Below, one piece after another: positions 54,035 through 62,609 of a stretch of 64,000 nucleotides of DNA. The notes beneath the pieces were generated by a model. The model was not told the DNA's origin, did no database searches, and was given only the letters and a program-made list of their open reading frames with translations. The position numbers and the translations under genes are program-made. Source of the DNA: Candidatus Heritagella gallinarum. GTDB lineage: Bacteria > Bacillota > Clostridia > Oscillospirales > Acutalibacteraceae. The stretch is taken from positions 1 to 64,000 of the forward strand of contig CAJFNK010000001.1 in the NCBI GenBank assembly GCA_904394685.1, read 5' to 3'. Numbering within the stretch: position 1 is the first letter of the stretch; every line of letters begins with the position of its first letter.

Positions 54035-55834
54035 TCAGATCACCGATTCCCGAACTTTTTGGGGGTGGGTGTCGTACTGGGCCATATACAGCTTGTAATA
54101 ATATCCCTTTTTCGCCATCAGTTCCTCGTGGCTGCCGCTTTCCAGAATTTTGCCCTGCGCCACATACATAATACGGGTACAGCTCTTGATGGTGGAAAGC
54201 CGGTGGGCGATGATAAAGGAAGTACGTCCCTTCATCAGAGTGTTGATTCCCTCCTGCACCAGCTGCTCGGTGGCGGTGTCGATGGAGGAAGTCGCTTCGT
54301 CCAACACCAGGATTTTGGGGTCTGCCAGCAGCGTTCTGGCAAAGGCGATCAACTGTTTTTGTCCCTGAGAAAGCCCGCCGCCCCGCTCTTTGACTTCTGT
54401 CTGGAAGCCAAAGGTCATGGCGTTGATAAATTCGTCGGCGTGCAGCAACTTGGCCGCCTGCTCTACTTCTTCGTCGGTAGCGTCCAGCCGTCCATACCGG
54501 ATGTTGTCGGCAATGGTGCCGGAGAAAATAAAGCTGTCCTGCAACATAATGCCCATCTGGCTCCGCAAAGAATGGATCGTCACATCCATCACACTGTGGC
54601 CATCTACCAGCACCCGGCCGGAATCGATATTATAAAACCGGCTGATCAAGTTGACGATGGTAGTTTTACCGGCGCCGGTGGGGCCGACGATGGCGATACT
54701 CTCGCCGGGATTTGCTACAAAGGAAACATCGTTGAGAATGGTCTGCCCCGGCTCATAGCCAAAGGTGACATGCTCAAACTCCACCTTGCCGGTAATGGGC
54801 GGGAGAACCTCGGCGTCCGGTTTATCTTCAATAACGGCCGGCTCGTTGATGGTTTCCAGCACACGCTCCAGATAGGCGATGGCGTTGATAAAGGTGTTAT
54901 AGAGGTTGGCGAGGTTGATGATAGGTTGCCAGAACCGGGAGGAATAGGTTCCCATTGCCAGCAGCACGCCAAAGGAGGCCATGGGGTTGAACCAGTAGGC
55001 ACCGGCAATGTATACCAGCGAAAACACAATTTGGGAAACCATTTCGGTGGTGAACCACACGGTATTGGAAATGTACACAGCGCCCATCCAGGCGTTGCGG
55101 CGCTCGGTCATCACCCGGTCAAAAATCTTGAGGTTTTCTTCCTGACGGTCAAACGCCTGAGTCACCCGTGCGCCCTCAATGGATTCCTGTGCAAAGGCGT
55201 TGACGTTGGAGTTTTTGTTGGAAACCGCCTGCCAGGCCCGGCGCTGCCGGGGCTTGATCAAAAAGATGAAGAAAGCCACCACAGGGAGTCCCGCCACGGT
55301 AATGCCTGCCAGCGGCGGGCTAACCTGAAACATGAACACAATGATAAACACGATATTAATGATTTCAATAATGAAATTCAGAATACCGTTGGAAAGGGCG
55401 TCGGATACGCCGTTGACATAATGCACCACCCGGACGAGGATTTTTCCGTGCGGACGGTTGTCATAATAGGAGAAGGGGAGATCCTGCAAATGGTCAAACA
55501 GATCTTTTCGCAGGTCATACACAATATTCTGTCCTACCTTTGCCACAATCACGGTTCGCAGTGCATTAAAGCCGATGTTCACCAGAATGGTGACGGTCAG
55601 CAGGCCGCACAGCCGCATCAGGAGCTGGACATTTTTGTCCGGGATGGCAATATCCATTGCCTGCTGGATGAGCAGGGGGCCGGTAAGTCCAACCACGCTG
55701 CCCACAGCGCTCAGCGCCAGCGCCAGAATCATGCCCCACTTATAGCGGGCCACATACACCATGACCTTCTTGAGGTTTTCAAAATTAAATGGGCTTTCGA
55801 GTTCTTCGTCTACGTCAAAACGGTTACGAGCCAA
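54035..55834 (-). CDS. ABC exporter half-transporter, catalytically competent subunit
   Basis: A type IV (B-family) exporter of 599 residues: six-TM domain (about 30-330) and an ATPase domain with Walker A GPTGAGKTT, signature GGGLSQGQKQ, and Walker B ILVLDEATSSID with the catalytic Glu. The TTG start at 55834 overlaps the end of the upstream exporter gene by 11 bases and follows GAGGAGG. Together they form a heterodimer of the BmrCD/TM287-288 kind, probably exporting drugs, lipids or peptides; the cargo is not indicated. Confidence 0.93.
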   Translation of the reverse strand: MARNRFDVDEELESPFNFENLKKVMVYVARYKWGMILALALSAVGSVVGLTGPLLIQQAMDIAIPDKNVQLLMRLCGLLTVTILVNIGFNALRTVIVAKVGQNIVYDLRKDLFDHLQDLPFSYYDNRPHGKILVRVVHYVNGVSDALSNGILNFIIEIINIVFIIVFMFQVSPPLAGITVAGLPVVAFFIFLIKPRQRRAWQAVSNKNSNVNAFAQESIEGARVTQAFDRQEENLKIFDRVMTERRNAWMGAVYISNTVWFTTEMVSQIVFSLVYIAGAYWFNPMASFGVLLAMGTYSSRFWQPIINLANLYNTFINAIAYLERVLETINEPAVIEDKPDAEVLPPITGKVEFEHVTFGYEPGQTILNDVSFVANPGESIAIVGPTGAGKTTIVNLISRFYNIDSGRVLVDGHSVMDVTIHSLRSQMGIMLQDSFIFSGTIADNIRYGRLDATDEEVEQAAKLLHADEFINAMTFGFQTEVKERGGGLSQGQKQLIAFARTLLADPKILVLDEATSSIDTATEQLVQEGINTLMKGRTSFIIAHRLSTIKSCTRIMYVAQGKILESGSHEELMAKKGYYYKLYMAQYDTHPQKVRESVI

Positions 55835-57569
55835 GAGGGTCCACCTCCTCTACGCTGTTTTGCAGGGCCCAGATGCCGTAATAATAGCCATGTTGTGCCA
55901 AAAGCTCCTCATGGGTGCCCCGCTCGATGATTTTTCCTTCATCCAGAATGATAATTTCATCGGCATCCTGCACCGAACTCACCTTCTGGGCAATCATTAC
56001 CCGTGTACAGGGGAAGGGCAGGTTCCGCAGCTGATGCTGGATGTACTTTTCGGTTTCCATATCCACCGCACTGGTGGTGTCGTCCAATACCAGAATCGAG
56101 GGCTTCATGGCCAGCGCTCTTGCCAGCGAAATTCGCTGCCGCTGTCCGCCGGAGAGTCCCACGCCCCGCTCGCCGATCAGGGTATCGTAGCCGTCTTCCA
56201 TACGGTTGATAAAGCCGTCGGCGTCGGCTGCCTTGGCACAGGCACGAACCTCGTCGAAGGTCATTTCTGTGTTGCCATAGGCGATGTTGCCCTCTACGGT
56301 ATCCGAGAACAGGAACACATCCTGCATGGCCATCGAAACACTCCGGCGCAGCGTGGAAAGGGGGATTTCCCGCACGTCGATGCCGTCGATGGATACGCAG
56401 CCCTCGGTCACGTCGTAGAAGCGGTTGAGCAGGTTGATCAAAGAGGTTTTGCCGCTGCCGGTGGTACCCATAATACCCAGGGTTTTTCCGGCGGGGACAT
56501 GCAGGTTGATGTCTTGAAGCACCTGATTTTTCCCTAATTTGAGATTGACATTCTCAAATCTAATATCGCCTCTCAAACGGTGATCCGGTTCCTTGGCGGA
56601 AGCATGCTGTACAATGGTAGGCTGGGAATAGAAAATCTCGATAATCATGGAGCTGGAGGCGGAAAAACGCTGGATGTCGTTGATGATCATGGCCAGGTTC
56701 TTGAGGGGGGTTGCAAGAGCCCAGGTCAGGGAGGAGAACGCCAGCATTTCGCCAGCTGTCAATTCTCCATTCATCATAAACAGGCCGCCGGCCAGCAGGG
56801 TGATAATGGTGAGAAGCTGGGAAAGCAGGTCGATGACCGGGTTGAACTTGACGCCCACATAGGTGGTTTTCAGGTTGACATCCCGGAACTGGCGGTTTTT
56901 CTCGTCAAACTTTTCTTTCTCAAATTCTTCTCGTGCAAACGCTTTTACCACCCGGTTTCCGGCGATGTTTTCCTGGGCAACGGTGTTGAGGGAGGAGAGC
57001 CGTTCCCGCAGGTTGACATACATAGGATGGATGATCTTGGAAAATATCCGGGTAATAATCAGGATAAAGGGGGTGATGGCGGCCAGACACAGCGTCAGTT
57101 TCCAGTCCACCACTAGCAGGTAGATCAGCGTTACGACAAAAATCACAATCGAATCCACGCTGACATACGAAATCCATGCAAGACTGTGACGAATCATGTC
57201 AAGGTCGTTGGTCATACGGGTCATCAAATCGCCGGTGCGAATCCGGTTAAAAAATACATGGTCCTGATTCTGGATCACGTCGAACATCTTCCGGCGCACA
57301 TCATCGATCATCTGCTGGCTGTTTTTCTCCAGGCAGATCACCATGACATACCGCAATACCAAACGTACCAACTGCACCACCATCATAGCGCCCAGCAGGG
57401 GCAGCAGCAGAGTGGTGTTCTGAGGTGTAATCACCTCGTCGATCAGTTTTTGTGAAAGCATGGGGTTGATAATCAGCATAGAAGAAGTGACCGCTGACAA
57501 AATCATGCCAATCACAAACAGATGCCGCTTATTGCCCATATACTTCCATAGCCATTTGAGTCTAAACAT
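55824..57569 (-). CDS. ABC exporter half-transporter with a degenerate catalytic site
   Basis: A type IV exporter of 581 residues: six-TM domain (about 15-310), Walker A GTTGSGKTS, signature LSGGQRQR, and Walker B ILVLDDTTSAVD, in which Asp replaces the catalytic Glu. This is the hallmark of the non-hydrolysing site in heterodimeric exporters, and the partner at 54035 has the intact Glu. The ATG at 57569 (MFRLKWLWKYMGNK) follows AGGAGGAG. First gene of the pair. Confidence 0.93.
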   Translation of the reverse strand: MFRLKWLWKYMGNKRHLFVIGMILSAVTSSMLIINPMLSQKLIDEVITPQNTTLLLPLLGAMMVVQLVRLVLRYVMVICLEKNSQQMIDDVRRKMFDVIQNQDHVFFNRIRTGDLMTRMTNDLDMIRHSLAWISYVSVDSIVIFVVTLIYLLVVDWKLTLCLAAITPFILIITRIFSKIIHPMYVNLRERLSSLNTVAQENIAGNRVVKAFAREEFEKEKFDEKNRQFRDVNLKTTYVGVKFNPVIDLLSQLLTIITLLAGGLFMMNGELTAGEMLAFSSLTWALATPLKNLAMIINDIQRFSASSSMIIEIFYSQPTIVQHASAKEPDHRLRGDIRFENVNLKLGKNQVLQDINLHVPAGKTLGIMGTTGSGKTSLINLLNRFYDVTEGCVSIDGIDVREIPLSTLRRSVSMAMQDVFLFSDTVEGNIAYGNTEMTFDEVRACAKAADADGFINRMEDGYDTLIGERGVGLSGGQRQRISLARALAMKPSILVLDDTTSAVDMETEKYIQHQLRNLPFPCTRVMIAQKVSSVQDADEIIILDEGKIIERGTHEELLAQHGYYYGIWALQNSVEEVDPLGS

Positions 57570-57712
57570 ACAACTCCTCCTATATTGGCTGAAAGGATCA
57601 GTTTGCGGCTTTTTCCTCCCCCTTTTGAAAAAGCCATCCGAACTGTGATAACGGAAACAGTTCCCCACAGAATTTTATCCTTCGGAAGAACCATTCCGTT
57701 TTGAGCCACATC

Positions 57713-57741
57713 ATCATAGCACCATGGCAAATGAATCGCAA
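57713..57741 (-). promoter_or_regulatory. Promoter of the ABC exporter operon
   Basis: On the minus strand TTGCGA (57736-57741) and TATGAT (57713-57718) are 17 bases apart, about 145 bases upstream of the first exporter gene. Confidence 0.6.
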
Positions 57742-57880
57742 TAGGTTTTTTGAGAAAAATGGCTATTCTGAAAAATTCGTGACATACACAAAAAACAGGC
57801 ATCATCCAATGCTTTCTCTTGCTGTTCTGCATAACAAACCGATGAAAGCAACACCCGATTCCAAAAACGAAAAAGAGAAA

Positions 57881-57919
57881 CAAAAAGCCGCCAGTCCTGT
57901 GTTGCACAGAGCTGGCGGC
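57881..57919 (-). terminator. Terminator of the XRE-cupin gene
   Basis: GCCGCCAG / CTGGCGGC arms (57887-57894, 57912-57919) with an inner CCTGTG/CACAG stem, followed on the minus strand by TTTTTGTTT. Confidence 0.9.
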
Positions 57920-57982
57920 CTGATGGTTATTAAGAGATCTGTATGCGATAAAGAATCGTTTACGAGAGTTTTTCCGATGGGA

Positions 57983-58552
57983 TTAGTCCAAAGGATTGGG
58001 GGTGTTCACGGTAAGCAGTTTTGCAATCCGGGAAGTGCGGTTCATCCAGTTGTGCTCTTTCTTAGAATGGATATGGATGCTGTCGCCCGGATACAGGGTG
58101 TATTCACGGCCCTCCAGGAAGAAGGTCACAACACCTTCGAGCACATAGATAAATTCTTCTCCCTCGTGGCTGTACATCTCCGGAACAGTTTCCTCGCCGG
58201 AAAAAGGCAGCAGGGTGTAGAGGCGGGGCAGCATCTGGAAGCCTTCGCCGGGATGGCGCAGGTTGTTCTGATAAATCTGCTCGCTGATGCTGTCGAATCT
58301 CAGGTCAACCCCGTGGATGACCGGGTCGGCAGAAATCGGACGACTGTGTACTTCAAACAGATCCGAAAGAGGGGTTTCCAGCACACGGGAGATCTTTTCC
58401 AGAGAATCCAGCGCAATCGAAGAAAGGCCACGTTCAAACTGGGAAAGGAAACCTACGGACAGTCCGGTTTTTTCGCCCAACTGTTTAAGCGTCATTTTCT
58501 TTTCGGTACGGCGCTGCTTTACTTTTGCGCCAATGGCGGTGTTAACATTCAT
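57983..58552 (-). CDS. XRE-family regulator with C-terminal cupin domain
   Basis: A protein of 189 residues: helix-turn-helix (about 9-65, MTLKQLGEKTGLSVGFLSQFERGLSSIALDSLEKISRVL) and a cupin sensor (about 105-185, SHEGEEFIYVLEGVVTFFLEGREYTLYPGDSIHIHSKKEHNW). The ATG at 58552 follows AAAGGAAG. It is divergent from the hydroxyproline dehydratase operon and is its most likely regulator. A cupin sensor would bind a small carboxylate or amino acid such as hydroxyproline, which is inference. Confidence 0.92.
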   Translation of the reverse strand: MNVNTAIGAKVKQRRTEKKMTLKQLGEKTGLSVGFLSQFERGLSSIALDSLEKISRVLETPLSDLFEVHSRPISADPVIHGVDLRFDSISEQIYQNNLRHPGEGFQMLPRLYTLLPFSGEETVPEMYSHEGEEFIYVLEGVVTFFLEGREYTLYPGDSIHIHSKKEHNWMNRTSRIAKLLTVNTPNPLD

Positions 58553-58647
58553 CACATGTCTTCCTTTCAATTTTTAAATTTCTCCAAGTTACGGTGTTTG
58601 CGGTGTTGATTTGCGGTTTCTCAACATTTTTATCCTCGTATTCTATA

Positions 58648-58677
58648 ATAATACCGTGAAAATCCCCATGTTGTCAA
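58648..58677 (-). promoter_or_regulatory. Promoter of the XRE-cupin gene
   Basis: Minus strand TTGACA (58672-58677) and TATTAT (58648-58653), 18 bases apart. Confidence 0.75.
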
Positions 58678-58773
58678 GAAAGTTGTTATAAAAAGAAATT
58701 CACTTTTGTGAAAGATGGTTTTGAGATTTAGGTAGATGCGGATTTTGTGAAAATCGATTCCACTTTCTTGACA
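58672..58773. promoter_or_regulatory. Inverted 11-base repeats covering both -35 boxes
   Basis: TGTCAAGAAAG at 58672-58682 is repeated in inverted form as CTTTCTTGACA at 58763-58773. Each copy contains the -35 box of one divergent promoter, and a smaller dyad TTCAC-TTTT-GTGAA (58699-58712) lies between. The arrangement suggests one regulator acting symmetrically on both promoters. Confidence 0.6.
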
Positions 58774-58796
58774 TTAATGCAGACGTATTTTATAAT
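58768..58796 (+). promoter_or_regulatory. Consensus promoter of the hypE-hypD-proC operon
   Basis: TTGACA (58768-58773) and TATAAT (58791-58796), both perfect, with 17 bases between. Confidence 0.93.
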
Positions 58797-58907
58797 TGGG
58801 AAAGAATAGCCTGTTTTTTATGTTCCGATTCATTTGTATGAATTGTTACGTTTTTTTAAAATCATGCTTAAATAAATTTTGCGCTTGTCGAAGAAAGGGC
58901 TGTTGCC

Positions 58908-59813
58908 ATGCTGAACATATTTGATATTCAGCGGTATTCTATTCACGATGGAGATGGAATCCGCACCACCATTTTTTTCAAAGGCTGCCCTCTGCGGTGT
59001 GTGTGGTGCCATAACCCGGAGAGCCAGCGATGCGAACCGGAAATGTTGTGGAATCAGGAAAAATGTATCAGTTGTGGGGATTGTGTGGCAGTATGTCCTC
59101 AAAAAGCGGTGTCTATCCAGAATCACCTGCCTGTATTGGAACGCAGCCGATGTATTGCTTGTGGAGAATGTGTCGAGGAGTGTCTGGAAGGCGCACGGGC
59201 GGTGTCGGGCAGCTTAAAAATGGTTTGGGAGCTGCTGGATGCTGGAGAGCGTGACCAGATGTTCTATGAGGAATCCGGGGGCGGGGTAACGCTCTCTGGC
59301 GGCGAGGTGATGACAGCTAACCCATTTTCGGAAGTGATAGAGCTTTGCCGCAAATTTTGGGAAATGGGAATCAGCGTGTATATCGATACCAGCGGCTTTG
59401 CCCCCTGGGAGCGCTTTGAAAGCCTTTTGCCCTATGTGACGGCGTTTCTCTATGATATCAAGGCTATGGATACGGAGAAGCATCAAAAATGGATTGGGGT
59501 GGAGAACGCCCTGATTCTGGACAATCTGCGCCGCCTGAGCAAAGCGGGGGCGGATATCCGGCTGCGGCTCCCGCTGGTGGCGGGAATCAACGACAGCCGG
59601 GAGGATATACAGGCAGTTCTAGAGCTGCTGCGGGAAGGTATCCATGTCCGCCGGATTCACCTTTTGCCCTATCACAATACCGGGAAAGGAAAATATGCCC
59701 GTCTGGGCCGCTGCTATGAGGGGGAAGCGTTTGCCCCGCCTTCACAAGAGCGGCTGGAAGAGTTGGCGCAGATTCTCCGCCAGTCCGGTGTCCCGGTGGT
59801 GATTGGGGGATAA
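58908..59813 (+). CDS. hypE: Glycyl radical enzyme activating enzyme (radical SAM), for hydroxyproline dehydratase
   Basis: A radical-SAM activase of 301 residues. The SAM cluster motif is GCPLRCVWC (Cys27, Cys31, Cys34), followed by the ferredoxin-like insert of GRE activases with two 4Fe-4S motifs (CISCGDCVAVCP from Cys53 and CIACGECVEEC) and the SAM-binding GGGVTLSGGEV. It abstracts the glycine hydrogen of its partner using 5'-deoxyadenosyl radical. It is directly upstream of the glycyl radical enzyme at 60008; the name follows the partner's assignment. AAAGGG lies before ATG 58908. Confidence 0.93.
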   Translation: MLNIFDIQRYSIHDGDGIRTTIFFKGCPLRCVWCHNPESQRCEPEMLWNQEKCISCGDCVAVCPQKAVSIQNHLPVLERSRCIACGECVEECLEGARAVSGSLKMVWELLDAGERDQMFYEESGGGVTLSGGEVMTANPFSEVIELCRKFWEMGISVYIDTSGFAPWERFESLLPYVTAFLYDIKAMDTEKHQKWIGVENALILDNLRRLSKAGADIRLRLPLVAGINDSREDIQAVLELLREGIHVRRIHLLPYHNTGKGKYARLGRCYEGEAFAPPSQERLEELAQILRQSGVPVVIGG

Positions 59814-59838
59814 TTTCTGCATAGGACAGAAACCTTTC

Positions 59839-59861
59839 GGGCGCATACTATGCGCCCCTAC
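59839..59861 (+). repeat. REP-like palindromic repeat, forward copy upstream of hypD
   Basis: A 23-base element with GGGCGCATA/TATGCGCCC arms and a CTAC tail. An identical 23-base copy lies at 62462-62484 on the other side of hypD. Confidence 0.9.
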
Positions 59862-59896
59862 CCATAATGAAAACAACAAAGTTTTACCGGAATATT

Positions 59897-59920
59897 GTAG
59901 GGGCGGTTATCAACCGCCCG
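59897..59920 (-). repeat. REP-like palindromic repeat, inverted copy upstream of hypD
   Basis: Starts with GTAGGGGCGG and closes with CCGCCCG, the same architecture (GGGCG-stem-CGCCCCTAC) read on the minus strand. Together with the copy at 59839 it makes an inverted pair in the hypE-hypD gap. Confidence 0.85.
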
Positions 59921-60007
59921 TAAACCTTATGCAACAGAAAATCCTCAGAGCGTCTGCTAATACACGGATATATTTATCATTATTGATATGATTCAAGAAA
60001 GGAACGA

Positions 60008-62443
60008 ATGACCATGACAGGAGAAATGACAAAGACAGGAGAAACAGAAACCTCTGCCCAGCGAGCCAAAGAAGTCCACGGCATGAATGAACGCATCCGC
60101 CGCCTGCGGGAAGAAAGCCTGAACACCCAGCCCAGAATTTATATCGAGCGTGCGGTGCTAGAAACCGAAGCCTATGAAAAATATGAAGGCGCCGTGTCTG
60201 TGTCGGAGCTGCGTGCGTTGACGCTGCTCCACTACTTCTCCCACAAAAAAATCTCCATCCACCGGGGCGAGCTGATTGTGGGCGAAAAGGGCGACGGCCC
60301 GCAATCCTCGCCCACCTTCCCGGAGCTGTGCTGCCACACGCTGGAAGATATGAAGGTGATGAACGACCGGGAGTTGATTAACTTTACGGTCACAGAACAA
60401 GACTTAAAAATCCAGGAAGAAAAAATCATTCCGTTTTGGGAGAAACGCTCCATTCGCCGCCGCATCCTTAATAACATGACCGAAGAATGGAAGACAGCCT
60501 ATTCCTGCGGCATTTTCACCGAGTTTATGGAACAGCGGGGGCCGGGACATACAGTTGGCTCTGAAAAAATCTACTTAAAAGGCTTTCGGGAGTACCAGCA
60601 GGAAATCCATGCGGCTATGGAAAAGCTCGATGTGCTGCACGACCCTAACGCTCTGCGCCGCCGGGAACAGCTAAAGGCCATGGATACCGCCTGCGAAGCC
60701 GTCATCGTGTTGGGGCAGCGGTATGCCGCCCTTGCCCGTGAAATGGCGCAGGCCGAAACCGACCCACAGTGGAAAGCCGACCTTTTGAAGATCGCCGAAA
60801 ACTGCGAGGTAGTCCCCGCCCATAAACCCCAGACCTTCCATCAGGCGCTGCAAATGTACTGGTTTGTCCACCTTGCCGTGACCAGCGAGCTGAACCCTTG
60901 GGATTCTTATAGCCCCGGACGGCTCGACCAGCATGTTTACCCCTTCTACCGCCGGGACACCGAAGCCGGTATCCTCACCCGTGACGGCGCTCTGGAGCTG
61001 CTGGAGTGCTTGTGGGTCAAGTTTAACAATCAGCCCGCCCCGCCCAAGGTGGGCATTACCCTCAAGGAGAGCGGCACCTATACCGACTTTGCCAATATCA
61101 ACACCGGCGGCATCGCTCCCGATGGCTCCAACGGGGTCAACGAGGTGAGCTATCTGATTCTGGACTGCATGGACGACATGAAGCTGCTCCAGCCCAGCTC
61201 CAACGTACAGATCAGCCGCAAAACCCCGCAGAAGTTTTTGCTGCGTGCGTGTGAAATCAGTCGCAAAGGGTGGGGGCAACCCGCTTTCTATAACACCGAG
61301 GCCATTGTGCAGGAGCTTCTCGCCGCCGGGAAAAGTTTGGAAGACGCCCGCCGTGGCGGCACCAGCGGCTGTGTGGAAACAGGCGCTTTTGGAAACGAGG
61401 CGTATATCCTGACCGGGTATTTCAATCTCCCCAAGATTCTGGAACTCACTCTTTATAATGGTTATGACCATGTGGCGAAAAAGCAGCTTGGCCTCAAGCT
61501 CGGAAACGCTGAGGACTTCCACAGCTATGAAGAACTGCTCTCCGCTTTCCAAAAGCAGATCGACTACTTTTTGGATATTAAGGTAAAGGGAAGTAATATC
61601 ATTGAAAAAATATACGCTGAGTATATGCCGGTACCCTTCCTCTCGGTGATTACCAACGACTGTATCCAAAAAGGCATGGATTATAACGCAGGCGGCGCAC
61701 GGTATAATACCAGTTATATTCAGGGCGTTGGCATTGGTACCGTGACAGACTGCCTTTCTGCCATCCGGTATCAGGTGTTTGACAAACAGCGCTTTACGCT
61801 GCCGGAATTGACACAGGCCATGCTCCACGATTTTGAGGGACAGCCCAAAATACTCAGGCTGGTGCAGGAACACAGCCCCAAATACGGCAACGACGACGAT
61901 TATGCCGACAGCATTATGCAGTCGGTGTTCGAATATTATCAAAAGGCAGTTACCGGCCGACCCAATATGCGGGGCGGGATGTACCGGGTGAATATGCTGC
62001 CCACCACCTGCCATGTGTATTTTGGCGAGGTGATGCTGGCCAGCGCCAACGGCCGCCGGGCGCATAAGCCGGTGAGTGAGGGCATTTCCCCGGAAAAGGG
62101 GGCGGACGTCAACGGCCCCACAGCGGTGGTAAAGTCCTGTGCCAAGATGGACCATCTGAAAACAGGGGGTACGCTGCTCAACCAGAAGTTTACCCCGTCG
62201 GTGGTGGCAGGGGAGCAGGGCTTGCAGCAGATGGCCAACCTGATCCGTGCCTATTTTGCCATGGACGGGCATCATATCCAGTTCAATGTGATTGACCGCC
62301 AGACGCTGCTGGCCGCACAGGCCAACCCGGAGGAATATAAAGATTTGATTGTCCGGGTGGCGGGATATAGCGACCACTTCCGCAATTTGAGCCGTGCCTT
62401 GCAGGATGAGATTATCGCCCGTACCGAGCAGAGTTTTTCGTGA
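60008..62443 (+). CDS. hypD: Trans-4-hydroxy-L-proline dehydratase (glycyl radical enzyme)
   Basis: A glycyl radical enzyme of 811 residues. Catalytic Cys455 and Glu457 lie in GGTSGCVETGAFGNEAY, and the radical Gly786 in RVAGYSDHF. The GCVETG-FG-EAY context and the adjacent pyrroline-5-carboxylate reductase gene distinguish it from choline lyase, diol dehydratase and PFL, and point to HypD, which dehydrates trans-4-hydroxy-L-proline to pyrroline-5-carboxylate. It has a Thr/Gly/Glu-rich N-terminal extension of about 20 residues; ATG 60083 is an alternative start, but AAAGGAACGA supports 60008. Unrelated to the hydrogenase protein of the same symbol. Confidence 0.9.
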   Translation: MTMTGEMTKTGETETSAQRAKEVHGMNERIRRLREESLNTQPRIYIERAVLETEAYEKYEGAVSVSELRALTLLHYFSHKKISIHRGELIVGEKGDGPQSSPTFPELCCHTLEDMKVMNDRELINFTVTEQDLKIQEEKIIPFWEKRSIRRRILNNMTEEWKTAYSCGIFTEFMEQRGPGHTVGSEKIYLKGFREYQQEIHAAMEKLDVLHDPNALRRREQLKAMDTACEAVIVLGQRYAALAREMAQAETDPQWKADLLKIAENCEVVPAHKPQTFHQALQMYWFVHLAVTSELNPWDSYSPGRLDQHVYPFYRRDTEAGILTRDGALELLECLWVKFNNQPAPPKVGITLKESGTYTDFANINTGGIAPDGSNGVNEVSYLILDCMDDMKLLQPSSNVQISRKTPQKFLLRACEISRKGWGQPAFYNTEAIVQELLAAGKSLEDARRGGTSGCVETGAFGNEAYILTGYFNLPKILELTLYNGYDHVAKKQLGLKLGNAEDFHSYEELLSAFQKQIDYFLDIKVKGSNIIEKIYAEYMPVPFLSVITNDCIQKGMDYNAGGARYNTSYIQGVGIGTVTDCLSAIRYQVFDKQRFTLPELTQAMLHDFEGQPKILRLVQEHSPKYGNDDDYADSIMQSVFEYYQKAVTGRPNMRGGMYRVNMLPTTCHVYFGEVMLASANGRRAHKPVSEGISPEKGADVNGPTAVVKSCAKMDHLKTGGTLLNQKFTPSVVAGEQGLQQMANLIRAYFAMDGHHIQFNVIDRQTLLAAQANPEEYKDLIVRVAGYSDHFRNLSRALQDEIIARTEQSFS

Positions 62444-62461
62444 TAGAGCTATCTGAAAAGC

Positions 62462-62566
62462 GGGCGCATACTATGCGCCCCTACATATGCGGTTCCGGGT
62501 GGGCGCACACAAGTAAGCTCCTACACATGCGGCTCCGGACGGGCGCACACACAGGTGCGCCCCTAC
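62462..62566 (+). repeat. Cluster of three REP-like repeats between hypD and proC
   Basis: Three units in tandem: 62462-62484 (identical to 59839-59861), 62501-62524 (right arm degenerate) and 62541-62566 (GGGCGCAC / GTGCGCCC). They are joined by two related 16-base spacers, ATATGCGGTTCCGGGT and ACATGCGGCTCCGGAC. Confidence 0.9.
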
Positions 62567-62609
62567 TAAAATAATGAAATCATTTAACCATAGAAAGGAA
62601 GTTGTCATC

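Larger units (their letters stand above)
57570..57982. other. Intergenic region between ABC exporter operon and XRE-cupin gene
   Basis: A 413-base gap. It contains the exporter promoter (57713-57741, minus strand) and the terminator of the XRE-cupin gene (57881-57919). Otherwise only unsupported short open frames. Confidence 0.7.
58553..58907. other. Divergent regulatory region XRE-cupin / hypE
   Basis: A 355-base AT-rich gap with two outward-facing promoters whose -35 elements form an inverted repeat (see separate entries), and a TTCAC-TTTT-GTGAA dyad at 58699-58712 between them. No gene is seen. Confidence 0.75.

Noticed and set aside
54059-55930. A 623-codon plus-strand open frame opposite the ABC exporter genes
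   Set aside because: Spans two convincing exporter genes on the other strand; low-complexity translation with no start signal.
59813-60007. Small RNA or tRNA gene between hypE and hypD
   Set aside because: No cloverleaf or promoter-terminator pair is present; the structure is explained by the inverted REP-like repeats.
60008-62443. Choline trimethylamine-lyase, glycerol/propanediol dehydratase or pyruvate formate-lyase
   Set aside because: The active-site context GCVETGAFGNEAY, the adjacent proC and the absence of microcompartment or aldehyde dehydrogenase genes favour hydroxyproline dehydratase.
62462-62566. CRISPR array
   Set aside because: The three units are palindromic, of unequal length and divergent, and the spacers are related to each other; no cas genes are present.
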